A stretch of DNA of 64,000 nucleotides, from assembly GCA_019973575.1 (NCBI GenBank), contig BPUI01000001.1, positions 2,368,342 to 2,432,341 on the forward strand, given 5' to 3'. Position numbers and translations under genes: made by a program. This DNA is from Gemmatimonadetes bacterium T265. GTDB taxonomy: Bacteria > Gemmatimonadota > Gemmatimonadetes > Gemmatimonadales > Gemmatimonadaceae. The notes under the pieces were generated by a model. It was given only the letters and a program-made list of their open reading frames with translations. It made no database searches and was not told the DNA's origin. Below are positions 43,742-51,901 of this stretch, one piece after another (within the stretch, counting starts at the first letter, position 1; each line of letters opens with the position of its first letter).

Positions 43742-45334
43742 CTACTCGCCCATGTGCATCGGGCCGCCGCGCGACGGCCGGCGCAGGACCGCGATGAGCG
43801 GGATCGCGCAGATCATCAGCACCATGACGAGCTTGAACACGTCGCTGAAGGCGAGCAGCACGGCCTGCCGCTGCACCGCCGCGTCGAGCACGGCGAGTGC
43901 TTTTTGCGACGCGGTGAACGCGTCGTAGCCGCGCGCCATCATCCCGCGCGTGACCATCTGCAGGCGGTCGAGCGTCGCCGGGTCGTACGCGCCGGCGTGC
44001 TCGACGAGCGTCGCGCGGTGGAGCTGCGCCTGCTGCGTGAGCTTGGTCGCGAGCACCGCGATCCCGATCGACCCCCCGAGCTGGCGCGTGAGGTTGAAGA
44101 TCGCGCTCCCCTCGGCCAGGTCGCGCCCTTTCAGATTGGCGATCGCGCTCGTCGTGAGCGGGACGAACATGAATCCCGTCCCGAGCCCGCGGAAGACGAC
44201 CGGCCAGAGCATCTCGTGCCGCCCGCTGTCGAGCGTGAACTGGCTGTGGTACCACATCGAGCCCGCGACGATGAGCGCGCCGAGCGCGACGAGCCAGCGC
44301 AGGTCCGGGATCTTCGGGCCGACGCGCGCGATGAAGATCATCGCCACCGCGCTGCCGAGCGCGCCGGGGAAGAGCGTCCACCCGGCCGTCTCGGCGTCGT
44401 AGCCGAGTAGCTGCTGAATGAAGATCGGGAGCGCGAAGATGCTGCCGTACAGGGCGATGCCGAGGATCACCGCGAACGCGGACCCCGCCGCGAGCGACCG
44501 GTCCTTGAGCACGCGGAGGTTGAGCACCGGCTGATCCGTATGCAACTCCCAGAACACCATCGCGACGAGCGCGAACCCCGACACCCAGGCCAGCGTCGTG
44601 ATCAGGTTCGAGTCGAACCAGTCGTAGTGTTCGCCGCGCTCCAGCACGAACTGCAGCGAGCCGATGCCGAGGATGATCAGCAGGATCCCCGGCACGTCGA
44701 GCTTCGTCGGCCGCTGCTGCACGGGGTCCTTGGTGTACGTCCACGACATGAATGCCGCGAGGAGCCCGACCGGCAGGTTGATGTAGAAGATCCACGGCCA
44801 CGTGTAGCGGTCGACGATGATCCCGCCGAGCGTGGGGCCGATCGCCGGCCCGACCATCATCCCGATCCCGAACAGCGCGGCCGCGAGCGTCTGCTGGTTC
44901 TTGGGGAAGCTCTCGAAGAGGATCGCCTGCGACGTCGCGATGAGCGCCCCGCCGCCGATCCCCTGGACGACGCGCCAGACGACGAGTTCGGTCAGCGAGT
45001 GCGACTGCCCACAGAGCCACGACGCGAGTGTGAAGAGCAGGATCGACCCGACGAAGTAGCGCCGCCGCCCGAAGAACGCGGACAGCCACCCCGTCATCGG
45101 CAGCACGATCACCGCGGCGACGATGTAGCCCGTCGACACCCACGCGATCTCGTCGAGCGTGGCGCCGAGGTTCGCGCTCATCTGCGTGAGCGCGACGTTG
45201 ATGATCGACGTGTCGATCAGCTCCATCACCGCCGCGAGCACGACCGCGAGGGCGATGATCCACTTGTGCGCGTAGGGGTCCGCGGCCGCCCGCGCGGGCG
45301 CGGCGGCCGGGGAAGGGAGGACGGCCGTACTCAT
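43742..45334 (-). CDS. MFS drug efflux pump, DHA2 family (EmrB/QacA type)
   Basis: 530 residues with 14 predicted membrane segments. Family motifs are VVLAAVMELIDTSIINVALTQ (motif D1, Asp in helix 1), WVSTGYIVAAVIVLPMTGWL, VWRVVQGIGGGALIATS (motif B) and GPAIGPTLGG (motif C, antiporter). Start MSTAVLPS at 45334; a longer in-frame start at 45421 is not protein-like. No EmrA-type adaptor or TolC gene is next to it in this window, so any partner lies elsewhere. It exports lipophilic drugs or metabolites in exchange for protons. Confidence 0.93.
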   Translation of the reverse strand: MSTAVLPSPAAAPARAAADPYAHKWIIALAVVLAAVMELIDTSIINVALTQMSANLGATLDEIAWVSTGYIVAAVIVLPMTGWLSAFFGRRRYFVGSILLFTLASWLCGQSHSLTELVVWRVVQGIGGGALIATSQAILFESFPKNQQTLAAALFGIGMMVGPAIGPTLGGIIVDRYTWPWIFYINLPVGLLAAFMSWTYTKDPVQQRPTKLDVPGILLIILGIGSLQFVLERGEHYDWFDSNLITTLAWVSGFALVAMVFWELHTDQPVLNLRVLKDRSLAAGSAFAVILGIALYGSIFALPIFIQQLLGYDAETAGWTLFPGALGSAVAMIFIARVGPKIPDLRWLVALGALIVAGSMWYHSQFTLDSGRHEMLWPVVFRGLGTGFMFVPLTTSAIANLKGRDLAEGSAIFNLTRQLGGSIGIAVLATKLTQQAQLHRATLVEHAGAYDPATLDRLQMVTRGMMARGYDAFTASQKALAVLDAAVQRQAVLLAFSDVFKLVMVLMICAIPLIAVLRRPSRGGPMHMGE

Positions 45335-45428
45335 GACAGACTCCGGTGAGCGGACGCCTATAGCATTGCCCCGTGCACGCACGGTCGCCACCCCGCACCC
45401 CCGCGCGGCGCGGTGCGACAACCCGTCC

Positions 45429-46844
45429 CTACAACAGCGTCCCCCGCAGGATCACGACCGCGACAGAGAAGTAAATGATCAACCCGGTGACGTCGACGAG
45501 CGTCGCCACGAACGGCGCCGACGCGCTCGCCGGGTCGAAGCCGAGTCGCTTGAGGACGAACGGCAGCATGCTCCCGGCCAGCGACCCGAACGCGACGATC
45601 CCGATCAGCGCCGTCCCCACCGTGAGCGCGACGAGCCAGTGGTGCACCCCGTAGTCGTAGAGCCCGAGGTGCTGCCACAGCTCGATGCGCGCAAACCCGA
45701 TCACGCCGAGGATGCTGCCTAACACGAGCCCCGTGGGCAGCTCGCGCCGTGCGGTGCGCCACCAGTCGCCGAGCGAGAGCTCGCGCAGCGCGAGCGCGCG
45801 GATGATAAGCGACGTCGCCTGCGACCCCGAGTTCCCGCCCGAGCTCATCACGAGCGGGATGAACATCGAGAGCACGACGGCCTTCTCGATCGTCCCCTCG
45901 AACCGCTGCATCGCCGTCGCGGTCAGCATCTCGGAGAGAAAGAGCGCGCAGAGCCACCCGGCGCGCTTCCGGACCATCTGCCAGAAGCCGATGCGCGTGT
46001 ACGGCACGTCGAACGCCTCGTTGCCGCCGAGCTTCTGAATGTCCTCGGTCTGCTCGCGCACGATCGCGTCGATGACGTCGTCCACGGTGACGATGCCGAG
46101 CACGCGCCCGGCGTCGTCGACGACGGGCACGGCGAGCAGGTTGTACTTGCCGACCGTACGCGCGACGGCGGCCCGGGGCGTTTCCGCCCGCACGGTGATC
46201 GGCGGTCGCGGCACCCCCACCTCCGCCACCGGCTGCTCGCGCGGCGCGACGAGCAGGTCGCGCAGCGAGACGGCCCGCACGAGCCGCCCCTGCGCGGCGT
46301 CCTGGCCCGGCGCGGCGTCGGTCACGTAGGCGACGTAGACGGTCTCCTTGCCGGGCGCCACGCGTGCGACCTCGTCGAGTGCCGCGCCCGCCGTGAGGCC
46401 CGCCGGCAGAGCGACGAATTCCGTCGTCATGATCCCGCCCGCGGTGCCGGGCTGGTAGCGCAGCAACAGCTCGAGTCCGGCCCGCGTCGGCGCGTCGACC
46501 CGCGGCAGCAGCCGCGCCCGGTCGGCGTCGGGGAGCTCGCGGAAGAGGTCCGCCTGCTGGTCCGCGCTCATCGCGTCGACCAGCGTTGCCGCCGTGTCGG
46601 TGTCGAGCCGGTGGACGAGTTCGCACCGCCAGTCGGCGAGCTCGGGCTCGTCGAAGGTCTGCACGGCGAGGTCGAACGGCAGTGCGCCGAGCACTTTCGC
46701 CCCCGCGTCGGCCGGCAGGCGCCGGAGCGACTCGGCGATGTCGGCCGGGCGCATCGCGTTGCACGCGGCCGCCAGCTCCTCCGGGTCGCGGTGGACGAGG
46801 TAGAGCAGCTCGGGGGCCGAATCGGCGGGTGCAACAGCAGGCAT
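45429..46844 (-). CDS. mgtE: Magnesium transporter MgtE
   Basis: 471 residues. The N-terminal superhelical domain is PEELAAACNAMRPADIAESL onwards, with LLRYQPGTAGGIMTTEFVAL at its end. Two CBS domains follow (second: ITVRAETPRAAVARTVGKYN, GRVLGIVTVDDVIDAI). The five-helix channel contains WLCALFLSEMLTATA, MFIPLVMSSGGNSGSQATSL and the end VTGLIIYFSVAVVIL, where the pore Asp of MgtE lies in FVATLVDVTGL. ATG 46844 is preferred over TTG 46853. The 266-bp divergent leader has no M-box that I can see. It imports magnesium, gated by cytosolic Mg. Confidence 0.95.
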   Translation of the reverse strand: MPAVAPADSAPELLYLVHRDPEELAAACNAMRPADIAESLRRLPADAGAKVLGALPFDLAVQTFDEPELADWRCELVHRLDTDTAATLVDAMSADQQADLFRELPDADRARLLPRVDAPTRAGLELLLRYQPGTAGGIMTTEFVALPAGLTAGAALDEVARVAPGKETVYVAYVTDAAPGQDAAQGRLVRAVSLRDLLVAPREQPVAEVGVPRPPITVRAETPRAAVARTVGKYNLLAVPVVDDAGRVLGIVTVDDVIDAIVREQTEDIQKLGGNEAFDVPYTRIGFWQMVRKRAGWLCALFLSEMLTATAMQRFEGTIEKAVVLSMFIPLVMSSGGNSGSQATSLIIRALALRELSLGDWWRTARRELPTGLVLGSILGVIGFARIELWQHLGLYDYGVHHWLVALTVGTALIGIVAFGSLAGSMLPFVLKRLGFDPASASAPFVATLVDVTGLIIYFSVAVVILRGTLL

Positions 46845-47110
46845 TTGGAGCAACGAGAGAGGCTACGTCGGCGAACGGGCGACCGGACAGTCGCCGCGCG
46901 ATGCACGTGCCGACGAGTTCGGCGTGGCAAAGATCGCACAAAGCACCCGGGCGACCACCAGCGTCGTCGGACCCCAGGTTGACTCCGTGGCCCGGCGGGC
47001 TAGGATCCCGCGCGCGCCCGCCGCTCGGCGATTCGTCGGCCGCGCGACGGCCGCGGCGGTGCGTGGCGCGGCGGTCGGGACGTTCGTGGTCAGCCTTTCA
47101 CCCGTCGCTC

Positions 47111-48523
47111 GTGCTCATCCGCTCCCGACGGCCCGCGGCGCCGCCGCGCGCGCTGGCGTCGTTGTTCGTCCTGCTCCTCGCGCCCGCCGCGGCCCGCGCG
47201 CAGAGCGCCCAACCGCCCGACACCGCCCAGCACCCCGCCGCGACGGGCTCGGCCCGCTGGACGCCGTACCTGCTCGGCACGCAGGTCAACGTTATCACCC
47301 AGCACGCCTTCCACGTCCGGAGCCCGTACGCGGCGGCGAACAGCTTCGGCCCGAAGGCCGAGACGAAGACGAGCCACGCGTACGGGGTCTACGCGGGCGT
47401 CGCGGTCTCGCCGCGCATGGCCGGCTACCTCGACGTCGAGATGATCCGCGGCTCGGGCGTGAACAAGGCGACCGGCCTCGCCGGCATCCCGAACGGCGAC
47501 GTGATCCGGCAGGGCACGGTCGACCTCGGGGCCGGCCCGTACGTCGCGCGCGCGTTCCTCCGCTACACGCTCCCGTTAGGCGGCGCCGCGCGCGACACGC
47601 TCGCCCGCGGGCAGGACCAGGTGCCCCTCGTCGCCGCGTCGCGCCGGCTCGAGGTCACCGCGGGCAAGCTCGCGCTCTCGGACCTGTTCGACCTCAACCG
47701 CTACGCGAACACGACGCGGCTGCAGTTCATGAACTGGGGCCTCTTCCAGAACACCGCGTGGGACTTCGGCGCCGACACGCGCGGCTACACGAACGGCGTC
47801 GCGCTCGCCTGGGTCCGCCCGGGAACGACCCTGCGGGTCGGCAGCTTCCAGATGCCGCGCCGCGCCAACGGCAACGTGTTCGACGCGAACCTCGCCCGCG
47901 CGCGCGGGGACCAGGCCGAGCTCACGGTCACGCCGACCGCGCTCGGCCTCGGCGCGCGCACGCCGACGGTGCGACTGCTCGGCTACGTGAACCACGCGCG
48001 CATGGGGCTCTATCGCGAGGCGCTCGCCCGCGCGGCCGCGGCGGGCACCGTCCCTGACGTCGTCGCGACCGACGCGCCGGGGCGGCGCAAGCGCGGTTGG
48101 GGCGTGAACGTCGAGCAGCCGCTCGCCGACGGCGGCGAGACCGGACTCTTTTTCCGCGCCGGGGGCTGCGACGGCGACGTCGAAAGCTTCGCCTTTACCG
48201 AGGTGGAGCGCCACCTGAGCGGAGGACTGCAGCTGACCGGGGCGCGCTGGGGAAGGGAAGCCGACCGCGTCGGGCTCGGGGCGGTGCGGCACGGGCTCTC
48301 GGCGGACCACCGCGACTACCTCGCCGCGGGCGGCGCGGGCTTCCTGCTCGGCGACGGGGGGCTGCGGTACGGGCCGGAGGAGATCGCGGAGGTCTACTAC
48401 CGCGCGCAGCTCGGGCGGTACGTGCAGGTGAGTCCGGACGTGCAGAGGGTGGTGAATCCGGGGTACAACCGGGATCGGGGGCCGGCGACGGTGGCGGGGG
48501 TGAGGATTAATCTCCGCTATTGA
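47111..48523 (+). CDS. Carbohydrate-selective porin, OprB-like
   Basis: 470 residues from GTG 47111. The signal peptide RALASLFVLLLAPAAARAQS precedes the mature start WTPYLLGTQVNVITQHAFHV. Beta-barrel strands and typical OprB-type segments follow: MAGYLDVEMIRGSGVNKATG, EVTAGKLALSDLFDLNRYAN, MNWGLFQNTAWDFGADTRGY and QMPRRANGNVFD. The C-terminus is VAGVRINLRY with aromatic last residue, a barrel-assembly signal. The protein forms a passive outer-membrane channel, often for sugars. It is divergent from mgtE. Some upstream frame is available but lacks a signal peptide at the right place. Confidence 0.82.
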   Translation: MLIRSRRPAAPPRALASLFVLLLAPAAARAQSAQPPDTAQHPAATGSARWTPYLLGTQVNVITQHAFHVRSPYAAANSFGPKAETKTSHAYGVYAGVAVSPRMAGYLDVEMIRGSGVNKATGLAGIPNGDVIRQGTVDLGAGPYVARAFLRYTLPLGGAARDTLARGQDQVPLVAASRRLEVTAGKLALSDLFDLNRYANTTRLQFMNWGLFQNTAWDFGADTRGYTNGVALAWVRPGTTLRVGSFQMPRRANGNVFDANLARARGDQAELTVTPTALGLGARTPTVRLLGYVNHARMGLYREALARAAAAGTVPDVVATDAPGRRKRGWGVNVEQPLADGGETGLFFRAGGCDGDVESFAFTEVERHLSGGLQLTGARWGREADRVGLGAVRHGLSADHRDYLAAGGAGFLLGDGGLRYGPEEIAEVYYRAQLGRYVQVSPDVQRVVNPGYNRDRGPATVAGVRINLRY

Positions 48524-48807
48524 GGTCGGGGTCGGCGTCGCGGGGCAGTCGGGACGGATAGAGCGACGGGTGGGGCGGCAGCGGCGGCCGGGTCGGGCAC
48601 CGCCGCGGGGAGCTGCCCGGCTCCTGTCGTCCAGTCAGCCGCTGGTCCTGTCCCGTGGCTCCGCCTCGGTTTTCGGCCCCGCGGTGTTCGGAACCGCCCC
48701 AAGACCTATCCGCAAGCGCTTATCTGGCACGCTCCCCGACCCACGCCCTACCCGCCGCTCTACCCGTCCCGACCGCCCCGCGACGCTCGACACCGCGGCC
48801 GCCCCGC
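48524..48807. other. Gap between convergent OprB-like porin and GH15 genes
   Basis: 284 bp without a credible gene. I see no strong hairpin. The GCCTAACG word at 48806-48811 supplies the GH15 stop codon. Confidence 0.4.
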
Positions 48808-50721
48808 CTAACGACTTCCTGCGCCGCCGGGAACGCCTGCTCCCATTCCGCTCCGCATCGGCACTCCCCCCGTCTCCTCCGCCTTGCCCTTCACCTGCGT
48901 CGCGTTCGCCAGCGCGTACGCCGTCCCCACGAGCCCGAGGTGCGAAAACGCCTGCGGGAAGTTCCCCACCAGCCTCCCGTCCCTGTAGTCGTACTCCTCG
49001 CTCAGCAGTCCGACGTCGTTCCGCAGCGACAACAGCCGATCGAAGAGCGTCAGGGCGTCATCGCCGCGTCCCTGCAGCACGTAGTTCTGCGCGAGCCAGA
49101 AGCTGCAGGCGAGGAACGCCCCTTCTCCTCCGGGCAGCCCGTCGTCCGTGCGCGCGGTGTCGTACCGCCGCACGAACCCTCCCGCGAGCAGCCGCTGCTC
49201 GACCGCCTCGACCGTCCCCTTGACCCGCGGGTCGGTCGGCGGCAGGAAGCCGACGAGCGGGATGACGAGCGTGCTCGCGTCGAGCTGCTTCGAGCCGTAC
49301 GCCTGCATGAAGCTGCCTGACGGCCCGACGGACGGGTCGAACGCGCGCGCGCACACCTCGTCGTGGATCGCTTGGCGGGTCGCGCGCCAGCGGTCGACTG
49401 GCCCCTCCAGCCCGTGCCGCTCGACCCCGCGCACCATCCGGTCGAACGCCACCCACGCCATCACCTTCGAGTGGGTGAAGTGCTGGCGCTCGCCGCGCAC
49501 TTCCCAGATTCCCTCGTCCGGCTCGGCCCAGATCGTTTCGAGGTGGCTGGCGAGCGCGCGCGCGAGACTCCACGACTCCGGGCTCTCCGCGAAGCCCCCG
49601 GCCCGCGCGGCCGCGAGCGCGTCGATCACCTCGCCGAAGACGTCGAGTTGCAACTGCCCGTGCGCGGCGTTGCCGACCCGCACCGGCGCCGAGCCCTCGT
49701 AACCGGGGAGCCACGGCACCTCCCACTCCATCAGGTGGCGCTCGCCGCGTAGCCCGTACATGATCTGCACCTGTGCCGGGCTCCCGGCCACCGCGCGGAG
49801 CAGCCAGCCGCGCCACGCCCCGGCTTCGTCGTCGTAGCCCGCGTCCATGAGCGCCGACAGCGTCAGCGTCGCGTCGCGGAGCCAGCAGAAGCGGTAGTCC
49901 CAGTTGCGCGGGCCGCCGATCTGCTCGGGGAGCGACGTCGTCGGCGCGGCGACGATCCCGCCGGTCGGCGCGTAGGTCAGCGCCTTGAGCGTGAGCAGCG
50001 AGCGCACGACCGCCTCGCGGTACGGCCCCTCGTAGGTGCAGCGGCCGGCCCACTCGCGCCAGAACGCCTCCGTTCGCGCGAGCGACGTCTGCGGGTCGGT
50101 CGCGGCCGGCGGCGGCTCGTGCGACGCGGCGTAGCTCAGAGTGAACGGCACGGTCTCGCCTTCGCCGACTTCGAACTCCCCGATCGTGGTGAGGTTCTCG
50201 CCGCGCAGTTCGACCGGCGTCCGCAGGACGATCATGTCGGGTCCGGCAATCGCGCGCAGCGCCGTCGCGGGGCGCGGCTGCTCGGCCTGCGCCGCGTCGC
50301 GGTCCGCGTCGTGGTCGTCCTCGAGTCGCGTCACCCACGGCACCGCCGCGCCGTACGCGAAGCGGACGACGAACTCGGTGCGCATCTTGACTCGCCCGCG
50401 GCGGCCGACGACGATCCGCACGAGGTCGGGCTTCTGGTCGCGAACCGGCATGAAATCGACGACCGTCACCGCACCGTCCGCCGTCTCCCACTCTGTTTCG
50501 AGGATCATCGTGTCGGGCCGGTAGCGCCGCGTCGCGCGCGCCTCGGCGTCGGCCGGCGCGAGCGACCAGCGGCCGTGCTCGGGCCCGCCGAGCAGGGCGG
50601 CGAAGCACGCCGCGGAGTCGAAGCGCGGGATGCAGAGCCAGTCGACCGATCCGTCGCGCGAGACGAGCGCGGCGGTCTCGCAATCGCCGATCAGGGCGTA
50701 GTCCTCGATGCGCGCGGGCAT
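48808..50721 (-). CDS. Glycoside hydrolase family 15 (glucoamylase/trehalase-like)
   Basis: 637 residues. It starts MPARIEDYALIGDCETAALV, then SRDGSVDWLCIPRFDSAACF, the N-terminal beta-sandwich opening typical of the bacterial GH15 group that includes mycobacterial trehalase. The (alpha/alpha)6 barrel has GGPRNWDYRFCWLRDATLTL, the most conserved GH15 block, and HSKVMAWVAFDRMV, SGSFMQAYGSKQLDASTLVI and GGEGAFLACSFWLAQNYVLQ, which holds the general-base Glu. There is no signal peptide, so it is cytosolic and likely acts on maltodextrin, glycogen or trehalose. ATG 50721 is the first sensible start. A stop TAG lies in the CGTTAGGC word. The ZIP gene lies upstream on the same strand. Confidence 0.93.
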   Translation of the reverse strand: MPARIEDYALIGDCETAALVSRDGSVDWLCIPRFDSAACFAALLGGPEHGRWSLAPADAEARATRRYRPDTMILETEWETADGAVTVVDFMPVRDQKPDLVRIVVGRRGRVKMRTEFVVRFAYGAAVPWVTRLEDDHDADRDAAQAEQPRPATALRAIAGPDMIVLRTPVELRGENLTTIGEFEVGEGETVPFTLSYAASHEPPPAATDPQTSLARTEAFWREWAGRCTYEGPYREAVVRSLLTLKALTYAPTGGIVAAPTTSLPEQIGGPRNWDYRFCWLRDATLTLSALMDAGYDDEAGAWRGWLLRAVAGSPAQVQIMYGLRGERHLMEWEVPWLPGYEGSAPVRVGNAAHGQLQLDVFGEVIDALAAARAGGFAESPESWSLARALASHLETIWAEPDEGIWEVRGERQHFTHSKVMAWVAFDRMVRGVERHGLEGPVDRWRATRQAIHDEVCARAFDPSVGPSGSFMQAYGSKQLDASTLVIPLVGFLPPTDPRVKGTVEAVEQRLLAGGFVRRYDTARTDDGLPGGEGAFLACSFWLAQNYVLQGRGDDALTLFDRLLSLRNDVGLLSEEYDYRDGRLVGNFPQAFSHLGLVGTAYALANATQVKGKAEETGGVPMRSGMGAGVPGGAGSR

Positions 50722-50827
50722 GGCCGGGGAGCGGAAGAATCGACGTGCGTCGGCGGGCTCTGGCGCCGTGTGCGTGATCCGTACCACGCTCGGCAGCGGT
50801 CGCGCCGAGCCGCGGCCGGCGTGCCCG

Positions 50828-51646
50828 TCAGACCAACGCCGGCAGTCCCGTCGCGAGCGCGCCCAGCGCAACCAGTGCGAGCCGGCGCGCCCACGCGCGC
50901 CCCCGCCCGTCCGGGGCCGGCTCGCGCGCGAGCGAGCGCAGCAGCGCGCCCGCGAGATATAGAAAGTTCCCGGCCGCGAACGGCAGGACCACCGGCGCCA
51001 GCGCGGCCGCCCGCGCGCCGAAGGTGAGCGTGAGCGCCGCCCCCGCGCCCGCGGCCAGTGCGGTCGCCGCGTTGTACGCGAGTGCGCGCCGCGCCGGCAC
51101 ACCTCCGTGGACGATCGCCCCAAAGGTGCCGAACTCGCGCGGCACCTCGTGCAGCGCCACGGCCGCGGTCGTGAGCAGCCCGGCGCGCACGTCGGCGAGG
51201 AACGTGGCCGCGACGAGCGCGCCGTCGACGAGATTGTGCAGCGCGTCGCCGGTGACGGCCAGGGGCACGAGCGCGCCCCGCCCGTCTGATCCGGGGCGCG
51301 ATTCTCCGAGCGCGTGGCCGTGGGCGTGGTGATCGTGCGTTCCGTGAAGCACCCACTCAAGCGCGAAGAACGCCACGACCCCGACGCCGACCGCCGCGGG
51401 CACGGTCGCCGGGGCCGCGTTCCGCGCGTACGCCTCGGGCAGCAGTTGGAACAGGGCGCCGCCGAGCAGCGCGCCCGCCGCCACCGCGGCGGCGTGCGGG
51501 GCCCAGCGGTGGACCAGTCGCGCGTCCCACGCCAGCACGGCCAGTGCGGCGAGCGGGACCGCACTCACGAGCGCGACGGCCGTGAACGTGTCGCGCCACA
51601 CGGCGGCGGGCGCGGGCGCCACGGCGGGCACCACGGTCGTCAGCAC
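50828..51646 (-). CDS. ZIP-family metal transporter
   Basis: 272 residues from GTG 51646. Eight hydrophobic segments with a His-rich loop (HGTHDHHAHGHALGES) after helix 3. The binuclear metal site is clear: GDALHNLVDGALV (HNxxD) and ALHEVPREFGTF (HExPxE). ZIP proteins carry zinc, iron or manganese into the cytosol. A longer upstream frame exists but is Arg/Gly-rich. It lies 106 bp before the GH15 gene on the same strand and opposite to the SusC gene, in a 255-bp divergent gap. Confidence 0.9.
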   Translation of the reverse strand: MLTTVVPAVAPAPAAVWRDTFTAVALVSAVPLAALAVLAWDARLVHRWAPHAAAVAAGALLGGALFQLLPEAYARNAAPATVPAAVGVGVVAFFALEWVLHGTHDHHAHGHALGESRPGSDGRGALVPLAVTGDALHNLVDGALVAATFLADVRAGLLTTAAVALHEVPREFGTFGAIVHGGVPARRALAYNAATALAAGAGAALTLTFGARAAALAPVVLPFAAGNFLYLAGALLRSLAREPAPDGRGRAWARRLALVALGALATGLPALV

Positions 51647-51901
51647 GGGCGGGGTGGCATCGCGCGCGAAGTGTAGCGCGGTGCGCCAGCGCCCCCGCCG
51701 CCGCCCGCCATGCGGTCGCGCATGCAGAACGCCAAACGGTAGTGACGCTGCTGCGCCTGCGCGGGTCACTTGGGGACAGCCTTGCGGTCCGGCGCGCCCC
51801 GTCGCACGCCGGCCACCGCGTCCGCCGCCCACCTGCCGCGGTCGAGTTGGTCGCTCACACCGCCGTTCGGTGTGTCGACCGGCCCGCGGAAACGGCCCTC
51901 C

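Noticed and set aside
46845-47110. M-box (magnesium) riboswitch in the mgtE leader
   Set aside because: I could not find the conserved M-box stems or core sequence in the 266-bp divergent gap.
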